A stretch of DNA of 64,000 nucleotides from an uncultured Butyricicoccus sp. (GCA_934532985.1 CAKTAV010000002.1:124001-188000), one strand, 5' to 3'; counted from the stretch's first letter, positions 1-9,366 are shown. The notes: a model not told the origin generated them from the sequence alone. Numbers and translations are program-made.

Positions 1-10
1 TCTGTTCTTG

Positions 11-1306
11 TCAGATGGTGTCAGGCCGCAGAAGGTTTTCTGCCTCCGCCGCAACGTACAGCGAACCGCAGATTACCAACACGTCATCTTCTGTCATCAT
101 ACGCCTCGCATAACGCAACGCTGTTTTCACATCGCCGCAGTCCACCGTGTTGGTATACGGGGAAAACGCGCGGACAATCGTACAGAGCTCACTGCTTGGT
201 ACGGCGCGGGGCGTATCTGGCGCCACCGCATAAATGGCATCTGCGCGGCGCGTCAGCATCTTGACGCATTCCTGCACCTGCTTGTCGGATACCATGCCGA
301 CGATCATTGAAATGCCGCCCGGCGGCAGCATGGTATCCAGCGTATTACACAGTGCATGAACGCCGTCCATGTTATGTGACCCATCCAGCAGAATCAGCGG
401 TTCTTCTGAAACAATCTCTTGACGAGCGGGCATAACCGCCTGCGCCAATCCGGATTGTATGTCCTCTTCCGCAAGCTTCCAGCCCCGTTTTTTCAGTTGA
501 TGCAGCACCTCATAGGCCGTAGAAAGGTTGTACAGCTGGTGCTCGCCGATCATTCTTGTGTAAAGTTTAGTACCTTTACACACGGCGCTTCCGCCCGAAA
601 AAGAACACGAACTCTGCTCTGGATGCGCCGATTCGACGAATCCTGTGTCAATCGTTTCACAGCGCTGCCGAAGAACCCGCAGCACACCTTCGGTCTGACC
701 CGGCGCGCTGACCAGCACGGTTCCCGGCTTGACAATATGACTCTTGTCCGCCGCAATCTCCTCCACCGTGTTGCCGAGCACTGCCATATGATCCAGCGCC
801 ACATGCGTCATCACGGCAACCTCCGGTGCCGCGATGACATTGGTCGCATCATAACGTCCGCCCAAGCCAACCTCCAGCACAACAATATCGCAGTGCTGTT
901 CCGCAAAGTAAAGCAGCGCCATCGCCGTGGTAAATTCAAATTCTCCGATGTGCTCCCCTTCCGGAAACGTCAGTGTTTCTTCCGCCGCCAGCACGCGCGC
1001 GGCATAGCGGCAGAGGTCATCTTCAGAGATCCATTTTCGGTTAATCTGAATTCGCTCCCGAAAGCCAAGTACATACGGAGACACGAACAGGCCGGTTGTA
1101 AAACCAGCCTGTTCTAATGCAGTCGCCGTCATCATGGCGGTGCTGCCCTTACCGTTTGTACCAGCGATGTGAACGAATTTCAGTGTGTTCTGGGGATTTC
1201 CCAGCGCATCCATCAGCGCACGGATGCGACACAGGCTTGGTGCACCGCTAAACCGTCCGTGTGCGTGGATGCGTTCTATCATTTGTTCCTGCTGGTTCAT
1301 ATCCAT
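11..1306 (-). CDS. folC: Bifunctional folylpolyglutamate synthase / dihydrofolate synthase FolC
   Basis: Cytosolic ATP-dependent ligase that adds glutamate to dihydropteroate and then to reduced folates, retaining them in the cell. The 431-residue length is normal for the Mur-ligase-like FolC family. The N-terminal P-loop GTNGKGST lies at residues 49-56, followed by the Mur-ligase central domain (motif GGRYDATN) and a C-terminal domain with DGSHN near residue 305. The ATG shares one base with the stop of valS (TAATG), so the two genes are translationally coupled, an order common in Bacillota. Recognition is firm; whether both activities are present cannot be read from sequence. Confidence 0.95.
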   Translation of the reverse strand: MDMNQQEQMIERIHAHGRFSGAPSLCRIRALMDALGNPQNTLKFVHIAGTNGKGSTAMMTATALEQAGFTTGLFVSPYVLGFRERIQINRKWISEDDLCRYAARVLAAEETLTFPEGEHIGEFEFTTAMALLYFAEQHCDIVVLEVGLGGRYDATNVIAAPEVAVMTHVALDHMAVLGNTVEEIAADKSHIVKPGTVLVSAPGQTEGVLRVLRQRCETIDTGFVESAHPEQSSCSFSGGSAVCKGTKLYTRMIGEHQLYNLSTAYEVLHQLKKRGWKLAEEDIQSGLAQAVMPARQEIVSEEPLILLDGSHNMDGVHALCNTLDTMLPPGGISMIVGMVSDKQVQECVKMLTRRADAIYAVAPDTPRAVPSSELCTIVRAFSPYTNTVDCGDVKTALRYARRMMTEDDVLVICGSLYVAAEAENLLRPDTI

Positions 1307-3945
1307 TAACCCAATGTCGCGAGGCTCTCGTCCAGCTTTGCAATCTGCTCGCGCAGCTTTTCTGCCTTGACCTTCTCGCCCTCAACGACCTTCTCCGGCG
1401 CTTTGCCGAGGAAGCCCGGATTGCTCAGTTTCTTTTCTATAAAGGCCAGATCCTTCTCCGCCTTCTGCTTCTCCTTGTTCAGGCGCTTGCGCTCCTTCTC
1501 AAAGTCGATCAGCTCGTTCATCGGCAGGTACATCTGCACATCACCGGTAACAATAGAAACCATCTTAGCGGAATCCGCCGGTGTCTCTGCCTGTACCGTG
1601 AGCTCGCTGGCATACGCAAGCTTCAGGAAGCAAGCCTTGCCCTCTTCCATGACCTTGCAGGTATCCGCATTGTCGCTGACGGCAAATACCTGTGCCTTAC
1701 GGGACGGCGGTACATTCATCTCGTTGCGGCGAACGCGGATCGCGCGAATGCTCTCCATGAGAAGTTCCATCTGTGCCTCTTCTTTCGCGAAGTTCAGCGA
1801 CTCCTGATAGGTCGGCCACTGGGACAGCATGACGGTCTCGCCCTCGTGCGGCAGTGCCAGCCAGATCGTCTCCGTGATGAACGGCATAAACGGATGCAGC
1901 AGCTGCATACAGCCGGACAGAACGTAGCACAGAACCTTCTGTACGTTCTCGCAGGTGGTGACGTCGTCCTTATTCTGTAGACGAGTCTTGGCAATCTCAA
2001 TATACCAGTCACAGAATACATCCCAGATGAAATCGTACAGCTTCTGTGCGGCAATGCCCAGCTCATACTTATCGATGTTTGTTGTGACATCCTGTACCAA
2101 CGTGTTGTACTTGGACAGAATCCACTTGTCCTCCATCGTCAGCGTCTCCGGCAGAGAAACCTTGTCGATGGTCAGATTCATCTGGATAAAGCGGGATGCG
2201 TTCCAGATCTTGTTGCAGAAGTTACGGCTCGCCTCAACACGCTCCTTGGAATAGCGCATGTCGTTTCCGGGCGAGTTGCCGGTTGCCAGCGTAAAGCGCA
2301 GGGCATCCGCACCGTATTCTTCGATAACCTTCAGCGGATCAATGCCGTTGCCGAGCGACTTAGACATCTTGCGTCCCTGTGCATCGCGCACCAGTCCATG
2401 AATATAAACCGTCTTGAACGGAACCTGCTTCATATGCTCCATACCAGAGAAAATCATACGGGCAACCCAGAAGAAGATAATATCATAGCCGGTAACCAGC
2501 GTATCCGTCGGATAGAAGTACTCCAGCTCCTTTGTCTTTTCCGGCCAGCCGAGCGTAGAGAACGGCCACAGTGCCGAGGAGAACCACGTATCCAGTACAT
2601 CCTCTTCCTGATGGATGTGCGTTCCGCCGCACTTCGGGCACACCTTGACATCTTCCTTGGAGACCGTCATTTCACCGCAGTCATCACAGTAATATGCCGG
2701 AATTTGATGACCCCACCACAGCTGACGGGAGATACACCAGTCATGAACGTTCTCCATCCAGCGCATATAGGTCTTGCTGAAGCGATCCGGAACGAACTTG
2801 ATCTCGCCGTCCTCCACGACGCGCATTGCGTCCTTAGCCAGCGGCGCCATCTTGACAAACCACTGTGCCGAGGTAATCGGCTCTACCGTCGTACCGCAGC
2901 GGTAGCAGGTGCCGACATTGTGGGTGTGGTCTTCAATCTTGACCAGACGACCCTCTGCTTCCAGATCGGCAATCACTGCCTTGCGGCACTCATAGCGATC
3001 CATGCCCTCGTACTTGCCGCCGTTTTCGTTGACGGTAGCGTCATCATTGAATACCAAAATCTGCTCCAGATTATGGCGCAGCCCCATCTCAAAGTCGTTC
3101 GGGTCATGACACGGCGTGGTCTTAACACAACCCGTGCCGAACTCCAGATCAACATAATCGTCCGCAAAGATCGGAATCTCGCGTCCAATAATCGGCAGAA
3201 TCGCCTTCTTGCCGATCAGATGCTTATAACGCTCATCGTTCGGGTTGACCGCAACGCCGGTATCGCCCATAAAGGTCTCCGGACGGGTGGTTGCTACGAT
3301 AACGGATTCGTCGGAATCCTTGATGTCATAACGGATATACCACAGCTTGCCCGGCTGGGTTTCGTACTCAACCTCAGCATCCGACAGTGCCGTCGTGCAG
3401 TGCGGACACCAGTTGATGATGCGCGAGCCCTTGTAAATCAGGCCCTTGTTATACAGGTTAACAAAGACTTCCTTTACCGCACGGGAACAGCCCTCGTCCA
3501 TCGTGAAGCGCTCTCGGCGCCAGTCGCAGGACGAGCCCAGTTTCTTGAGCTGCTCAATGATGCGGTTGCCGTACTGGTTCTTCCACGCCCATACGCGCTC
3601 CAAGAACTTCTCACGGCCGAGATCATAGCGGGTCAGTCCCTCTTCCTTGCGCAGGTTTTCCTCTACCTTAATCTGCGTTGCAATACCGGCGTGGTCCGTG
3701 CCCGGCATCCACAGTGCAGAGTAGCCCTGCATGCGCTTAGTACGGATCAGAATATCCTGCAGAGTCTCGTCAAACGCATGACCCATGTGCAGCTGTCCGG
3801 TAACATTTGGGGGCGGAATAACAATGGTAAACGGCTTTTTCTTCTCGTCTACCTCCGCATTGAAATATCCGTTCTGTTCCCACTTCTGATACAGAGCTTC
3901 TTCTGTGAAACTGGGATCATACGTCTTTGGCAGTTCGTTTGTCAC
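1306..3945 (-). CDS. valS: Valyl-tRNA synthetase
   Basis: Class I aminoacyl-tRNA synthetase charging tRNA-Val. The 879-residue protein has the HIGH-type signature HMGH at residues 53-56, zinc-knuckle cysteine pairs in the catalytic and editing regions (for example CPHC and CPKC), the KMSKS loop, the anticodon-binding domain, and the C-terminal coiled-coil arm typical of ValRS. The start is GTG with a GGGAG Shine-Dalgarno about ten bases upstream. A T-box leader lies directly upstream, so expression should respond to uncharged tRNA-Val. folC follows with a one-base overlap. Length and motifs are complete. Confidence 0.97.
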   Translation of the reverse strand: MTNELPKTYDPSFTEEALYQKWEQNGYFNAEVDEKKKPFTIVIPPPNVTGQLHMGHAFDETLQDILIRTKRMQGYSALWMPGTDHAGIATQIKVEENLRKEEGLTRYDLGREKFLERVWAWKNQYGNRIIEQLKKLGSSCDWRRERFTMDEGCSRAVKEVFVNLYNKGLIYKGSRIINWCPHCTTALSDAEVEYETQPGKLWYIRYDIKDSDESVIVATTRPETFMGDTGVAVNPNDERYKHLIGKKAILPIIGREIPIFADDYVDLEFGTGCVKTTPCHDPNDFEMGLRHNLEQILVFNDDATVNENGGKYEGMDRYECRKAVIADLEAEGRLVKIEDHTHNVGTCYRCGTTVEPITSAQWFVKMAPLAKDAMRVVEDGEIKFVPDRFSKTYMRWMENVHDWCISRQLWWGHQIPAYYCDDCGEMTVSKEDVKVCPKCGGTHIHQEEDVLDTWFSSALWPFSTLGWPEKTKELEYFYPTDTLVTGYDIIFFWVARMIFSGMEHMKQVPFKTVYIHGLVRDAQGRKMSKSLGNGIDPLKVIEEYGADALRFTLATGNSPGNDMRYSKERVEASRNFCNKIWNASRFIQMNLTIDKVSLPETLTMEDKWILSKYNTLVQDVTTNIDKYELGIAAQKLYDFIWDVFCDWYIEIAKTRLQNKDDVTTCENVQKVLCYVLSGCMQLLHPFMPFITETIWLALPHEGETVMLSQWPTYQESLNFAKEEAQMELLMESIRAIRVRRNEMNVPPSRKAQVFAVSDNADTCKVMEEGKACFLKLAYASELTVQAETPADSAKMVSIVTGDVQMYLPMNELIDFEKERKRLNKEKQKAEKDLAFIEKKLSNPGFLGKAPEKVVEGEKVKAEKLREQIAKLDESLATLG

Positions 3946-4026
3946 AGCAAACAGTCTCCCTTCTTGTATGGTAATTTAATATTTTTTCACGTTACTAGGG
4001 TGAATCCGATGGAGCCTCTCTCATCA

Positions 4027-4284
4027 AAAAGAACAAAAAAAGCGCCCTCTCCCTGCTTAGGGCGAAGGCGCGATGCTCCGTGGTACCACCTAAATTCACG
4101 CAGTCTCTGCGTGCACTCAATCAGCACAGATAACGGTGTGCATCCGGACAGACTTACTATGTGTTCAGCCCATCGACTCCAAAGCGACCTTCAAAAGAGC
4201 TTCGCAAAGGCTTGCAGCAACCGCCTTCTCTCTGCACCGAACTACTCTTTCTACTCCTCTTTTTCTGCGTCTACTATTCAAATC
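4027..4284 (-). promoter_or_regulatory. T-box leader riboswitch of valS
   Basis: On the minus strand the leader holds an AGAGA-type Stem I segment, a GGTTGCTGCAAGCC distal-loop element, a CTGAAC...AGTA segment, and the T-box core GGTGGTACCACG at about 4078-4089. A GC-rich terminator hairpin ending in seven T follows (about 4036-4070, read from high to low). In this class uncharged tRNA pairs with the specifier and the T-box bulge and favours the antiterminator. A GTC valine triplet at 4151-4153 lies near the expected specifier position, but I could not align it with certainty. The element sits between a consensus promoter and valS. Confidence 0.93.
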
Positions 4285-4290
4285 TTAGGT

Positions 4291-4320
4291 ATTATATCAT
4301 TCTTCGAGCGAAATTGTCAA
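4291..4320 (-). promoter_or_regulatory. Vegetative promoter of the valS leader
   Basis: Minus-strand TTGACA (4315-4320) and TATAAT (4291-4296) match both consensus hexamers exactly, with an 18-base spacer. Transcription would start near 4284, just before the T-box Stem I, matching the expected leader length. Confidence 0.88.
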
Positions 4321-4376
4321 GAATAAGTCGGAAATTTTCTATTTTTCCCGTTCTTTTGTGCGGATAGCAGTCCTTT

Positions 4377-4994
4377 TCAATCCTCCCACGGACGAATGCG
4401 ATAGGTTGCGCCAATACGGTCGCAAATCGCCTGACATTCCTGCTCCTCTTCGTGCGAAATCGTCGTATCCACCGTCGTCATCACGACGTGCGGAACGGTC
4501 TGCACACAGGCTTCCGCAAACGCCAGCATAGCGCCAAACGACTTTGGACCAAACTTACTACGTGTCAGGGCGAGATACTCCTGTGCGTCCGGTGTGTTCA
4601 GGCTGATGGACACCGTGTCAATCAGTCCGTGTAACCGCGGAGCAACCGACTCCCCACAGACCAAATCACCCAGACCGTTGGTATTAATGCGAATCGGCAG
4701 CTGATAACGCTCCTTGACGAACGCAGCCACCTCCAGCAGCGTATCCAAGCGCTCGGTCGGCTCGCCAAAGCCACAGAATACGACCTCGCTGTAGCGACTC
4801 ATATCGCGCGCTTCCATCGCTGCCTTTACTTCCTCCACCGACGGCTCATGCTCCAGCCACAGTCCGCCGGAGTTTCCTACGCGATCCATCGACTGGCGCA
4901 GACAGAATGTGCATGCGCAGGGACAGCGGTTGGTCAAATTTACATACAGTCCATTATGAACTTCATACACAATGGTCATTTCTCGAGTAGACAT
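4377..4994 (-). CDS. Radical SAM protein, TatD-associated family
   Basis: A small 205-residue radical SAM enzyme of unknown reaction. The CxxxCxxC cluster motif is in NRCPCACTFC near the N-terminus, followed by FCGFGEPTER, equivalent to the SAM-binding GGE region, and an INTNGLG strand typical of the TIM-barrel half. It resembles the short family often found beside tatD; no tatD is in this window, so the usual partner is not local. The start is supported by AAGGAA eight bases upstream. The next gene upstream encodes a pyridoxamine kinase only 14 bases away, so co-transcription is likely. Function remains unassigned. Confidence 0.8.
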   Translation of the reverse strand: MSTREMTIVYEVHNGLYVNLTNRCPCACTFCLRQSMDRVGNSGGLWLEHEPSVEEVKAAMEARDMSRYSEVVFCGFGEPTERLDTLLEVAAFVKERYQLPIRINTNGLGDLVCGESVAPRLHGLIDTVSISLNTPDAQEYLALTRSKFGPKSFGAMLAFAEACVQTVPHVVMTTVDTTISHEEEQECQAICDRIGATYRIRPWED

Positions 4995-5008
4995 ATTACG
5001 ATTCCTTC

Positions 5009-5848
5009 TTATTTTAATGTTCCCAAAAGCTCTTCAAAACAAACGCCATCTGTTTTCGGAATTTGCAGCTCCTCCGAGCGGATAATACAGCGTTTTACAA
5101 AATTCGATGCCTTTTTGACCGAGACATCAAATGGAACGTTATTCACCGCATCCGCCGCAATAATTGCAGAAAAAACATCGCCCGTGCCGGAACGCTCCGT
5201 TCCCACACGGTGGGTGCGCAAAATGCGCGTGCCGCTTCCCTTCTGATACACCAGATTGGCAACAAAGCCCTTCTGTCGGATACCCGTGATGACAACCCTT
5301 TGCGGGCCCATGCCGCTCAGCTTGGAGGCCAAGGTTTTCAGCTCAGCAATGCGCCACGGACCGTCATGATACGGTGTATCTGTCAGAATACACGCCTCTG
5401 TCAGATTCGGCGTCAGAATATCCGCCAAGCACGCCAGCTCCTTCATCGCCTGGCACAGCTCGTTGGTATACGTCGAGTACATCTTGCCATAATCACCCAT
5501 AACCGGGTCCACAATAACCTTTGTGCGCTCCGTGCGGAAATCATGGATAAAATCCCGCACAATGGCAATCTGACGCTCCGAGCCGAGGAAGCCGGTGGTA
5601 ATGCCTTCAAATTCCAGATGGAGTTTTTTCCAATTGTTGATATACTCCTGCATCCGGTCGGTATAATCATCGAAGAAAAACTCCGGAAATCCCGTATGGT
5701 TCGAGAAAATCGACGTTGGAACGGGGCAGCATTGCACCTTCAACGTCGAAATAATCGGCATGGACACTGCAATAGAGCAGCGTCCAAAGCCGGAAATATC
5801 ATTGATTACCGCAATTTTTTTCTGTCGATTATGGTTTACAGCTTGCAT
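5009..5848 (-). CDS. Pyridoxamine/pyridoxal kinase, PdxY-like
   Basis: Ribokinase-fold kinase that phosphorylates B6 vitamers for PLP salvage. The 279-residue protein opens with the ISGFGRCSIAVSMP substrate-pocket segment and has a GTGDVFSA anion-hole/catalytic-Asp motif near residue 225, both diagnostic of the PfkB-related pyridoxal kinase group. Length is typical. It follows an ECF transporter S-component gene by about 20 bases, which supports a vitamin-salvage role, perhaps import coupled to phosphorylation. Substrate preference among pyridoxine, pyridoxal and pyridoxamine cannot be told from sequence; a hydroxymethylpyrimidine kinase role is less likely. Confidence 0.88.
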   Translation of the reverse strand: MQAVNHNRQKKIAVINDISGFGRCSIAVSMPIISTLKVQCCPVPTSIFSNHTGFPEFFFDDYTDRMQEYINNWKKLHLEFEGITTGFLGSERQIAIVRDFIHDFRTERTKVIVDPVMGDYGKMYSTYTNELCQAMKELACLADILTPNLTEACILTDTPYHDGPWRIAELKTLASKLSGMGPQRVVITGIRQKGFVANLVYQKGSGTRILRTHRVGTERSGTGDVFSAIIAADAVNNVPFDVSVKKASNFVKRCIIRSEELQIPKTDGVCFEELLGTLK

Positions 5849-5869
5849 CGTCTGTTCCTTCCATTCTGA

Positions 5870-6400
5870 TTATGCCGAGTAGTGCAGCAAACGGCGTACC
5901 TGTGCTTTTTCCATTACAGCACCGGCTACATACGCAACCACCAGATTGACCAGACCTTCCAGCAGCAGACCTGGCGTCGAGCTCAGGCCGACCAGCAGGC
6001 CGCCATACAAAATCGCACCGCCAATGGTGTAGCCCAGTGCCATCCACAGCATGCTCAAAACGATCGCAATCATGCAGCGTGCGGAAAACAGCTTGCACTC
6101 TCCGTTTTTATCAAACGCAATGCGGATGATGATAATCGCCATCACGGCCTTGATAATAACCGTCGGGACAATCCAGAGGGGGAAACCACCCAGAAGATCT
6201 GACAGCGCCGAGCCGATGGCCGCCGACCAGATGCCCTCACGCTTGCCGACAAACAGAACGATTAAAACAATCGCCGCGTCACCCAGATGGGCATAGCCCA
6301 GCGGAATTGGAATGCGCGGAATCGCGGTCATCACATAGACCAGCGCCGTCATCATCGCCGTCACGCATAAAAAACGTACCGAATTGTGATTGGTTTTCAT
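5870..6400 (-). CDS. ECF transporter S component (probable vitamin uptake)
   Basis: Integral membrane substrate-binding subunit of an energy-coupling-factor importer, about 176 residues with roughly five to six hydrophobic helices. The N-terminal segment TAMMTALVYVMTAIPRIP and the following GYAHLGDAAIVL stretch are typical of this family. The start is set at 6400 because AGAAGG lies about nine bases before that ATG; a longer in-frame extension lacks support. No ATPase or T subunit is nearby, so it likely uses a shared ECF module. Its position just upstream of a pyridoxamine kinase suggests a B6 vitamer as substrate, which is inference. Confidence 0.83.
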   Translation of the reverse strand: MKTNHNSVRFLCVTAMMTALVYVMTAIPRIPIPLGYAHLGDAAIVLIVLFVGKREGIWSAAIGSALSDLLGGFPLWIVPTVIIKAVMAIIIIRIAFDKNGECKLFSARCMIAIVLSMLWMALGYTIGGAILYGGLLVGLSSTPGLLLEGLVNLVVAYVAGAVMEKAQVRRLLHYSA

Positions 6401-6441
6401 ACTATACAGCCTTCTTTCCTTCTTGTTTCTGTAGTGAGGAC

Positions 6442-6470
6442 AGTATAGCACTCAACTGTGTTTATGAAAA
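6442..6470 (-). promoter_or_regulatory. Candidate promoter of the ECF/pyridoxamine kinase operon
   Basis: Minus-strand TATACT at 6442-6447 is a good -10 element about 40 bases before the ECF start codon. The matching -35 (TTTTCA, spacing 17) is weak. Confidence 0.45.
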
Positions 6471-6560
6471 TGCACAATTTTTCTCAAATTTTAATTCACA
6501 GTTTCAAAACAAGAAAACAGAGAGTATTTTTTCGTATTTCCTATCTATTTTGTATGATAA

Positions 6561-8009
6561 TTACTGTAAACGCTTCAAAATTTCCTTCACATATGCCCAA
6601 ACGCGCTGAATGGAGGAAATGCTGATGCGCTCGCTCGTCGTGTGAATGTCCAAGATATTCGGGCCAAACGAAACGCAGTCCAGCCCCGGCATCTTGCCGC
6701 TGAACAGACCGCATTCCACACCGGCATGAATCGCATGCACCACTGGTTTGTGTCCATACTGCTCTTCAAAGACAGTTACCATCAGATCGCGCAGTTCGGA
6801 TTCATGCTTGTATTCCCATGCCGGGTAGTCGCCCACATATTCCAACGTGCCATTCAACGCATTCGTCAGGTTTTCCAGACGATGCAGCAGCGCATACTTC
6901 TCGCTCTCCACACTGCTGCGAACCGAAAAGCTCATCGTGACCTCATCCGGCTTCGTGACCAGAATGCCGAGATTCAGCGACGTCTGCACCAGACCGTCAA
7001 TCTCGCGGCTCATGCGCTGTACACCGCCCGGATAATTCAGCAGCGCACAGATCACGCGTGCCGCAGATACCTCGTCCATACTCTGCGCCGTTGCGGATGG
7101 ATTCATTTCTGTTCGAACTTCGATCGTCGGGTCGGTGACCTGACATTCTTTGTGCAGAATCTCCTGCCATTTTTCCGCGAACTCCTTCATGGTCTGTTCT
7201 GCACCTGCGTCAATCATCAGCTTGGCAACCGCTTCCCGCGGAATTGCGTTGTCCTTAAGACCGCCGTTAATAGATACCAGCGCATACGAAACCTCTCGCT
7301 TCAGTTCATCCAACAGACGTCCGAGTAGCTGGTTGGCGTTGCCACGTCCTTTATCAATCTCCACACCGGAGTGACCGCCGGTCAGACCGCGAACCGTCAG
7401 CGCAACTTCGGTTCCCTGCTTTTTCTCGCGCTGTACCGGCAGATGTGCAATGGCAGACAGTCCACCCGCGCAGCTGACCAGCAGATAGCCCTCATCCTCG
7501 GAGTCCATGTTTAGCATGATGCGAGATTTCAGCGAGGAGCAATCCATCGCTGCCGCGCCCAGCATACCAACCTCTTCATCTACCGTAAAGACAACTTCCA
7601 GCGGCGGGTGCGGAATGTCCTTCGCCGCCAGCAGTGCCAGCGCATACGCCACGGCAATGCCGTCATCTCCGCCCAGCGTCGTGCCGCCGGCCGAAATATA
7701 GTCGCCCTCTACCTCCAGCGCCAGTCCATCGGTTTCAAAATCAATGGTACATTCCGGCTCACGCTCACATACCATGTCCAGATGACCCTGAATCATTACC
7801 GGCGCTGACTGCTCATAGCCTGGCGTTCCGTCCTTAAACAGGATAATGTTATTATTCTCATCCTGAATATATCGCAGGCCGTGCTCCTTGGCAAACGAAA
7901 CGCAGAAATCACTGATTTCCTTCGTGTTGCCGGAACCGTGCGGAATTCGACAAATTTGCTCAAAGTAGTTTAATACATCAGCAGGTTCCAAATGAGATAA
8001 TACGGACAC
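6561..8009 (-). CDS. pepD: Aminoacyl-histidine dipeptidase PepD (M20 family)
   Basis: Cytosolic zinc dipeptidase of the M20 family that cleaves Xaa-His and other dipeptides. The 482-residue length matches PepD. Metal-site motifs are visible: GHLDMVCE near residue 75, TLGGDDGIA about 35 residues later, and the catalytic pair in VDEEVGMLGA, followed by the lid domain and a C-terminal HAIHAGVECG metal-binding segment. The start is GTG with GGAG nine bases upstream. It is transcribed alone from its own promoter. Confidence 0.94.
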   Translation of the reverse strand: MSVLSHLEPADVLNYFEQICRIPHGSGNTKEISDFCVSFAKEHGLRYIQDENNNIILFKDGTPGYEQSAPVMIQGHLDMVCEREPECTIDFETDGLALEVEGDYISAGGTTLGGDDGIAVAYALALLAAKDIPHPPLEVVFTVDEEVGMLGAAAMDCSSLKSRIMLNMDSEDEGYLLVSCAGGLSAIAHLPVQREKKQGTEVALTVRGLTGGHSGVEIDKGRGNANQLLGRLLDELKREVSYALVSINGGLKDNAIPREAVAKLMIDAGAEQTMKEFAEKWQEILHKECQVTDPTIEVRTEMNPSATAQSMDEVSAARVICALLNYPGGVQRMSREIDGLVQTSLNLGILVTKPDEVTMSFSVRSSVESEKYALLHRLENLTNALNGTLEYVGDYPAWEYKHESELRDLMVTVFEEQYGHKPVVHAIHAGVECGLFSGKMPGLDCVSFGPNILDIHTTSERISISSIQRVWAYVKEILKRLQ

Positions 8010-8051
8010 CTATCATCACTCCTCTTCTCGATATGCGTTTTTCGCACTCCA

Positions 8052-8080
8052 AGTATAGCAAAGTCATGGCGGCAAATCAA
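8052..8080 (-). promoter_or_regulatory. Promoter of pepD
   Basis: Minus-strand TTGATT (8075-8080) and TATACT (8052-8057) with a 17-base spacer, about 40 bases before the GTG start. Confidence 0.72.
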
Positions 8081-8182
8081 CGAACATATTTATTTTGCTC
8101 CCAAAACTGCAATAATTTTTCCCGTTTCTCCGGATAATTCTCCTGTGTTTTGAAATTTACAATACAAATTCCTGCAAAACCC

Positions 8183-8211
8183 TTTACTTTTTACGCCGTA
8201 TGCGGCATAAT
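8183..8211 (+). promoter_or_regulatory. Candidate promoter of asnA
   Basis: TTTACT (8183-8188) and CATAAT (8206-8211) are spaced by 17 bases, about 45 bases before the asnA ATG. No attenuator or T-box fits in the short leader. Confidence 0.6.
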
Positions 8212-8256
8212 AATCTCGTAAAATACTACTGTAATGAGATAGGATTGTGAAGCATT

Positions 8257-9270
8257 ATGAGTAAATCATTTGTCCCGGAAGGATACAAGCCCGTACTGAA
8301 CCTGTATGACACCCAGCGTGCGATTCGCATGATCAAGCGTCTGTTTGAAGACACGCTCAGCAGTGTTCTGCATCTGAGCCGCGTATCGGCGCCGCTGTTT
8401 CTGGAGGCATCCACTGGCCTGAATGATGATCTGAACGGCGTAGAGCGTCCGGTTAGCTTTGAAATCAAGGACACTGGTACCCAGGCGCAGGTTGTGCACT
8501 CGCTGGCAAAGTGGAAGCGTCAGGCTCTGCGCGACTACGATTTCTTCGTCGGTAAGGGCCTGTACACCGATATGAACGCCATTCGTCGCGACGAAGAGCT
8601 GGATAATCTTCACAGCGTTTATGTTGACCAGTGGGACTGGGAAAAGGTTATCAATAAAGAAGACCGCACCACCGAGTATCTCAAGAGTGTCGTTGAGGCC
8701 ATTATCCGTGCGATCTGCGCGACTGAAATGACCCTTCGCGCGATGTATCCGATGCTGGATACGCATCCGCTTCTGTGCAGTGAGGTTACCTACATCACCA
8801 CGCAGGAGTTGGAGGATATGTATCCGGATCTGACGCCGAAGGAGCGCGAGAATACGTTTGTCAAGGAGCACAAGACGGTATTCCTGATGCAGATTGGCGG
8901 TAAACTCAAGAGCGGCAAGCCGCACGACGGACGCGCGCCGGATTATGACGATTGGTCGCTCAACGGTGATATTCTGTTCTGGAATGATACGCTCCAGCAG
9001 GCCTTTGAGGTCAGCAGCATGGGCATCCGTGTCAGCCCGGAGAGCCTGAGTGAGCAGCTCAAGCTGGCAGGCTGCGAGGAGCGCCGTGAGCTGCCGTTCC
9101 ACAAAGCACTGCTGAACGGCGATCTGCCATACACCATCGGCGGCGGCATCGGTCAGAGCCGTCTGTGCATGCTACTGCTGGGTTCCGCCCACATCGGCGA
9201 GGTACAGAGCAGCGTCTGGGACGCAGAGACCCGTACTATGTATCAGGAAGCCGGTATTCCGCTGCTATAA
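8257..9270 (+). CDS. asnA: Aspartate-ammonia ligase AsnA
   Basis: Ammonia-dependent asparagine synthetase, structurally related to class II aminoacyl-tRNA synthetases. It converts aspartate, ammonia and ATP to asparagine. The 337-residue length is normal. Conserved stretches include SRVSAPLFLE, the DDLNGVERPVSF segment, the VDQWDWEKVI motif, and the C-terminal GGGIGQSRLCMLLL that matches the class II motif 3 region. The gene is a single-cistron unit with its own promoter and a strong terminator. Confidence 0.97.
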   Translation: MSKSFVPEGYKPVLNLYDTQRAIRMIKRLFEDTLSSVLHLSRVSAPLFLEASTGLNDDLNGVERPVSFEIKDTGTQAQVVHSLAKWKRQALRDYDFFVGKGLYTDMNAIRRDEELDNLHSVYVDQWDWEKVINKEDRTTEYLKSVVEAIIRAICATEMTLRAMYPMLDTHPLLCSEVTYITTQELEDMYPDLTPKERENTFVKEHKTVFLMQIGGKLKSGKPHDGRAPDYDDWSLNGDILFWNDTLQQAFEVSSMGIRVSPESLSEQLKLAGCEERRELPFHKALLNGDLPYTIGGGIGQSRLCMLLLGSAHIGEVQSSVWDAETRTMYQEAGIPLL

Positions 9271-9290
9271 GACATCTGTCTAAATAAAAC

Positions 9291-9337
9291 AAAACCGATC
9301 ACGCAGAAAAATTTCTTCTATGTGGTCGGTTTTTTTC
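9291..9337. terminator. Terminator between asnA and the DUF554 gene
   Basis: Stem arms AAACCGA-CAC and GTG-TCGGTTT followed by a run of T on the plus strand. It terminates asnA; the opposite strand also has a T-rich exit and may serve the convergent gene. Confidence 0.85.
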
Positions 9338-9366
9338 TATCTTTAGTTTCTTCCGTTAAATACCTT

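Noticed and set aside
2398..4326. Long plus-strand frame opposite valS and its leader
   Set aside because: Complement of valS and the T-box; translated product has no recognisable domain.
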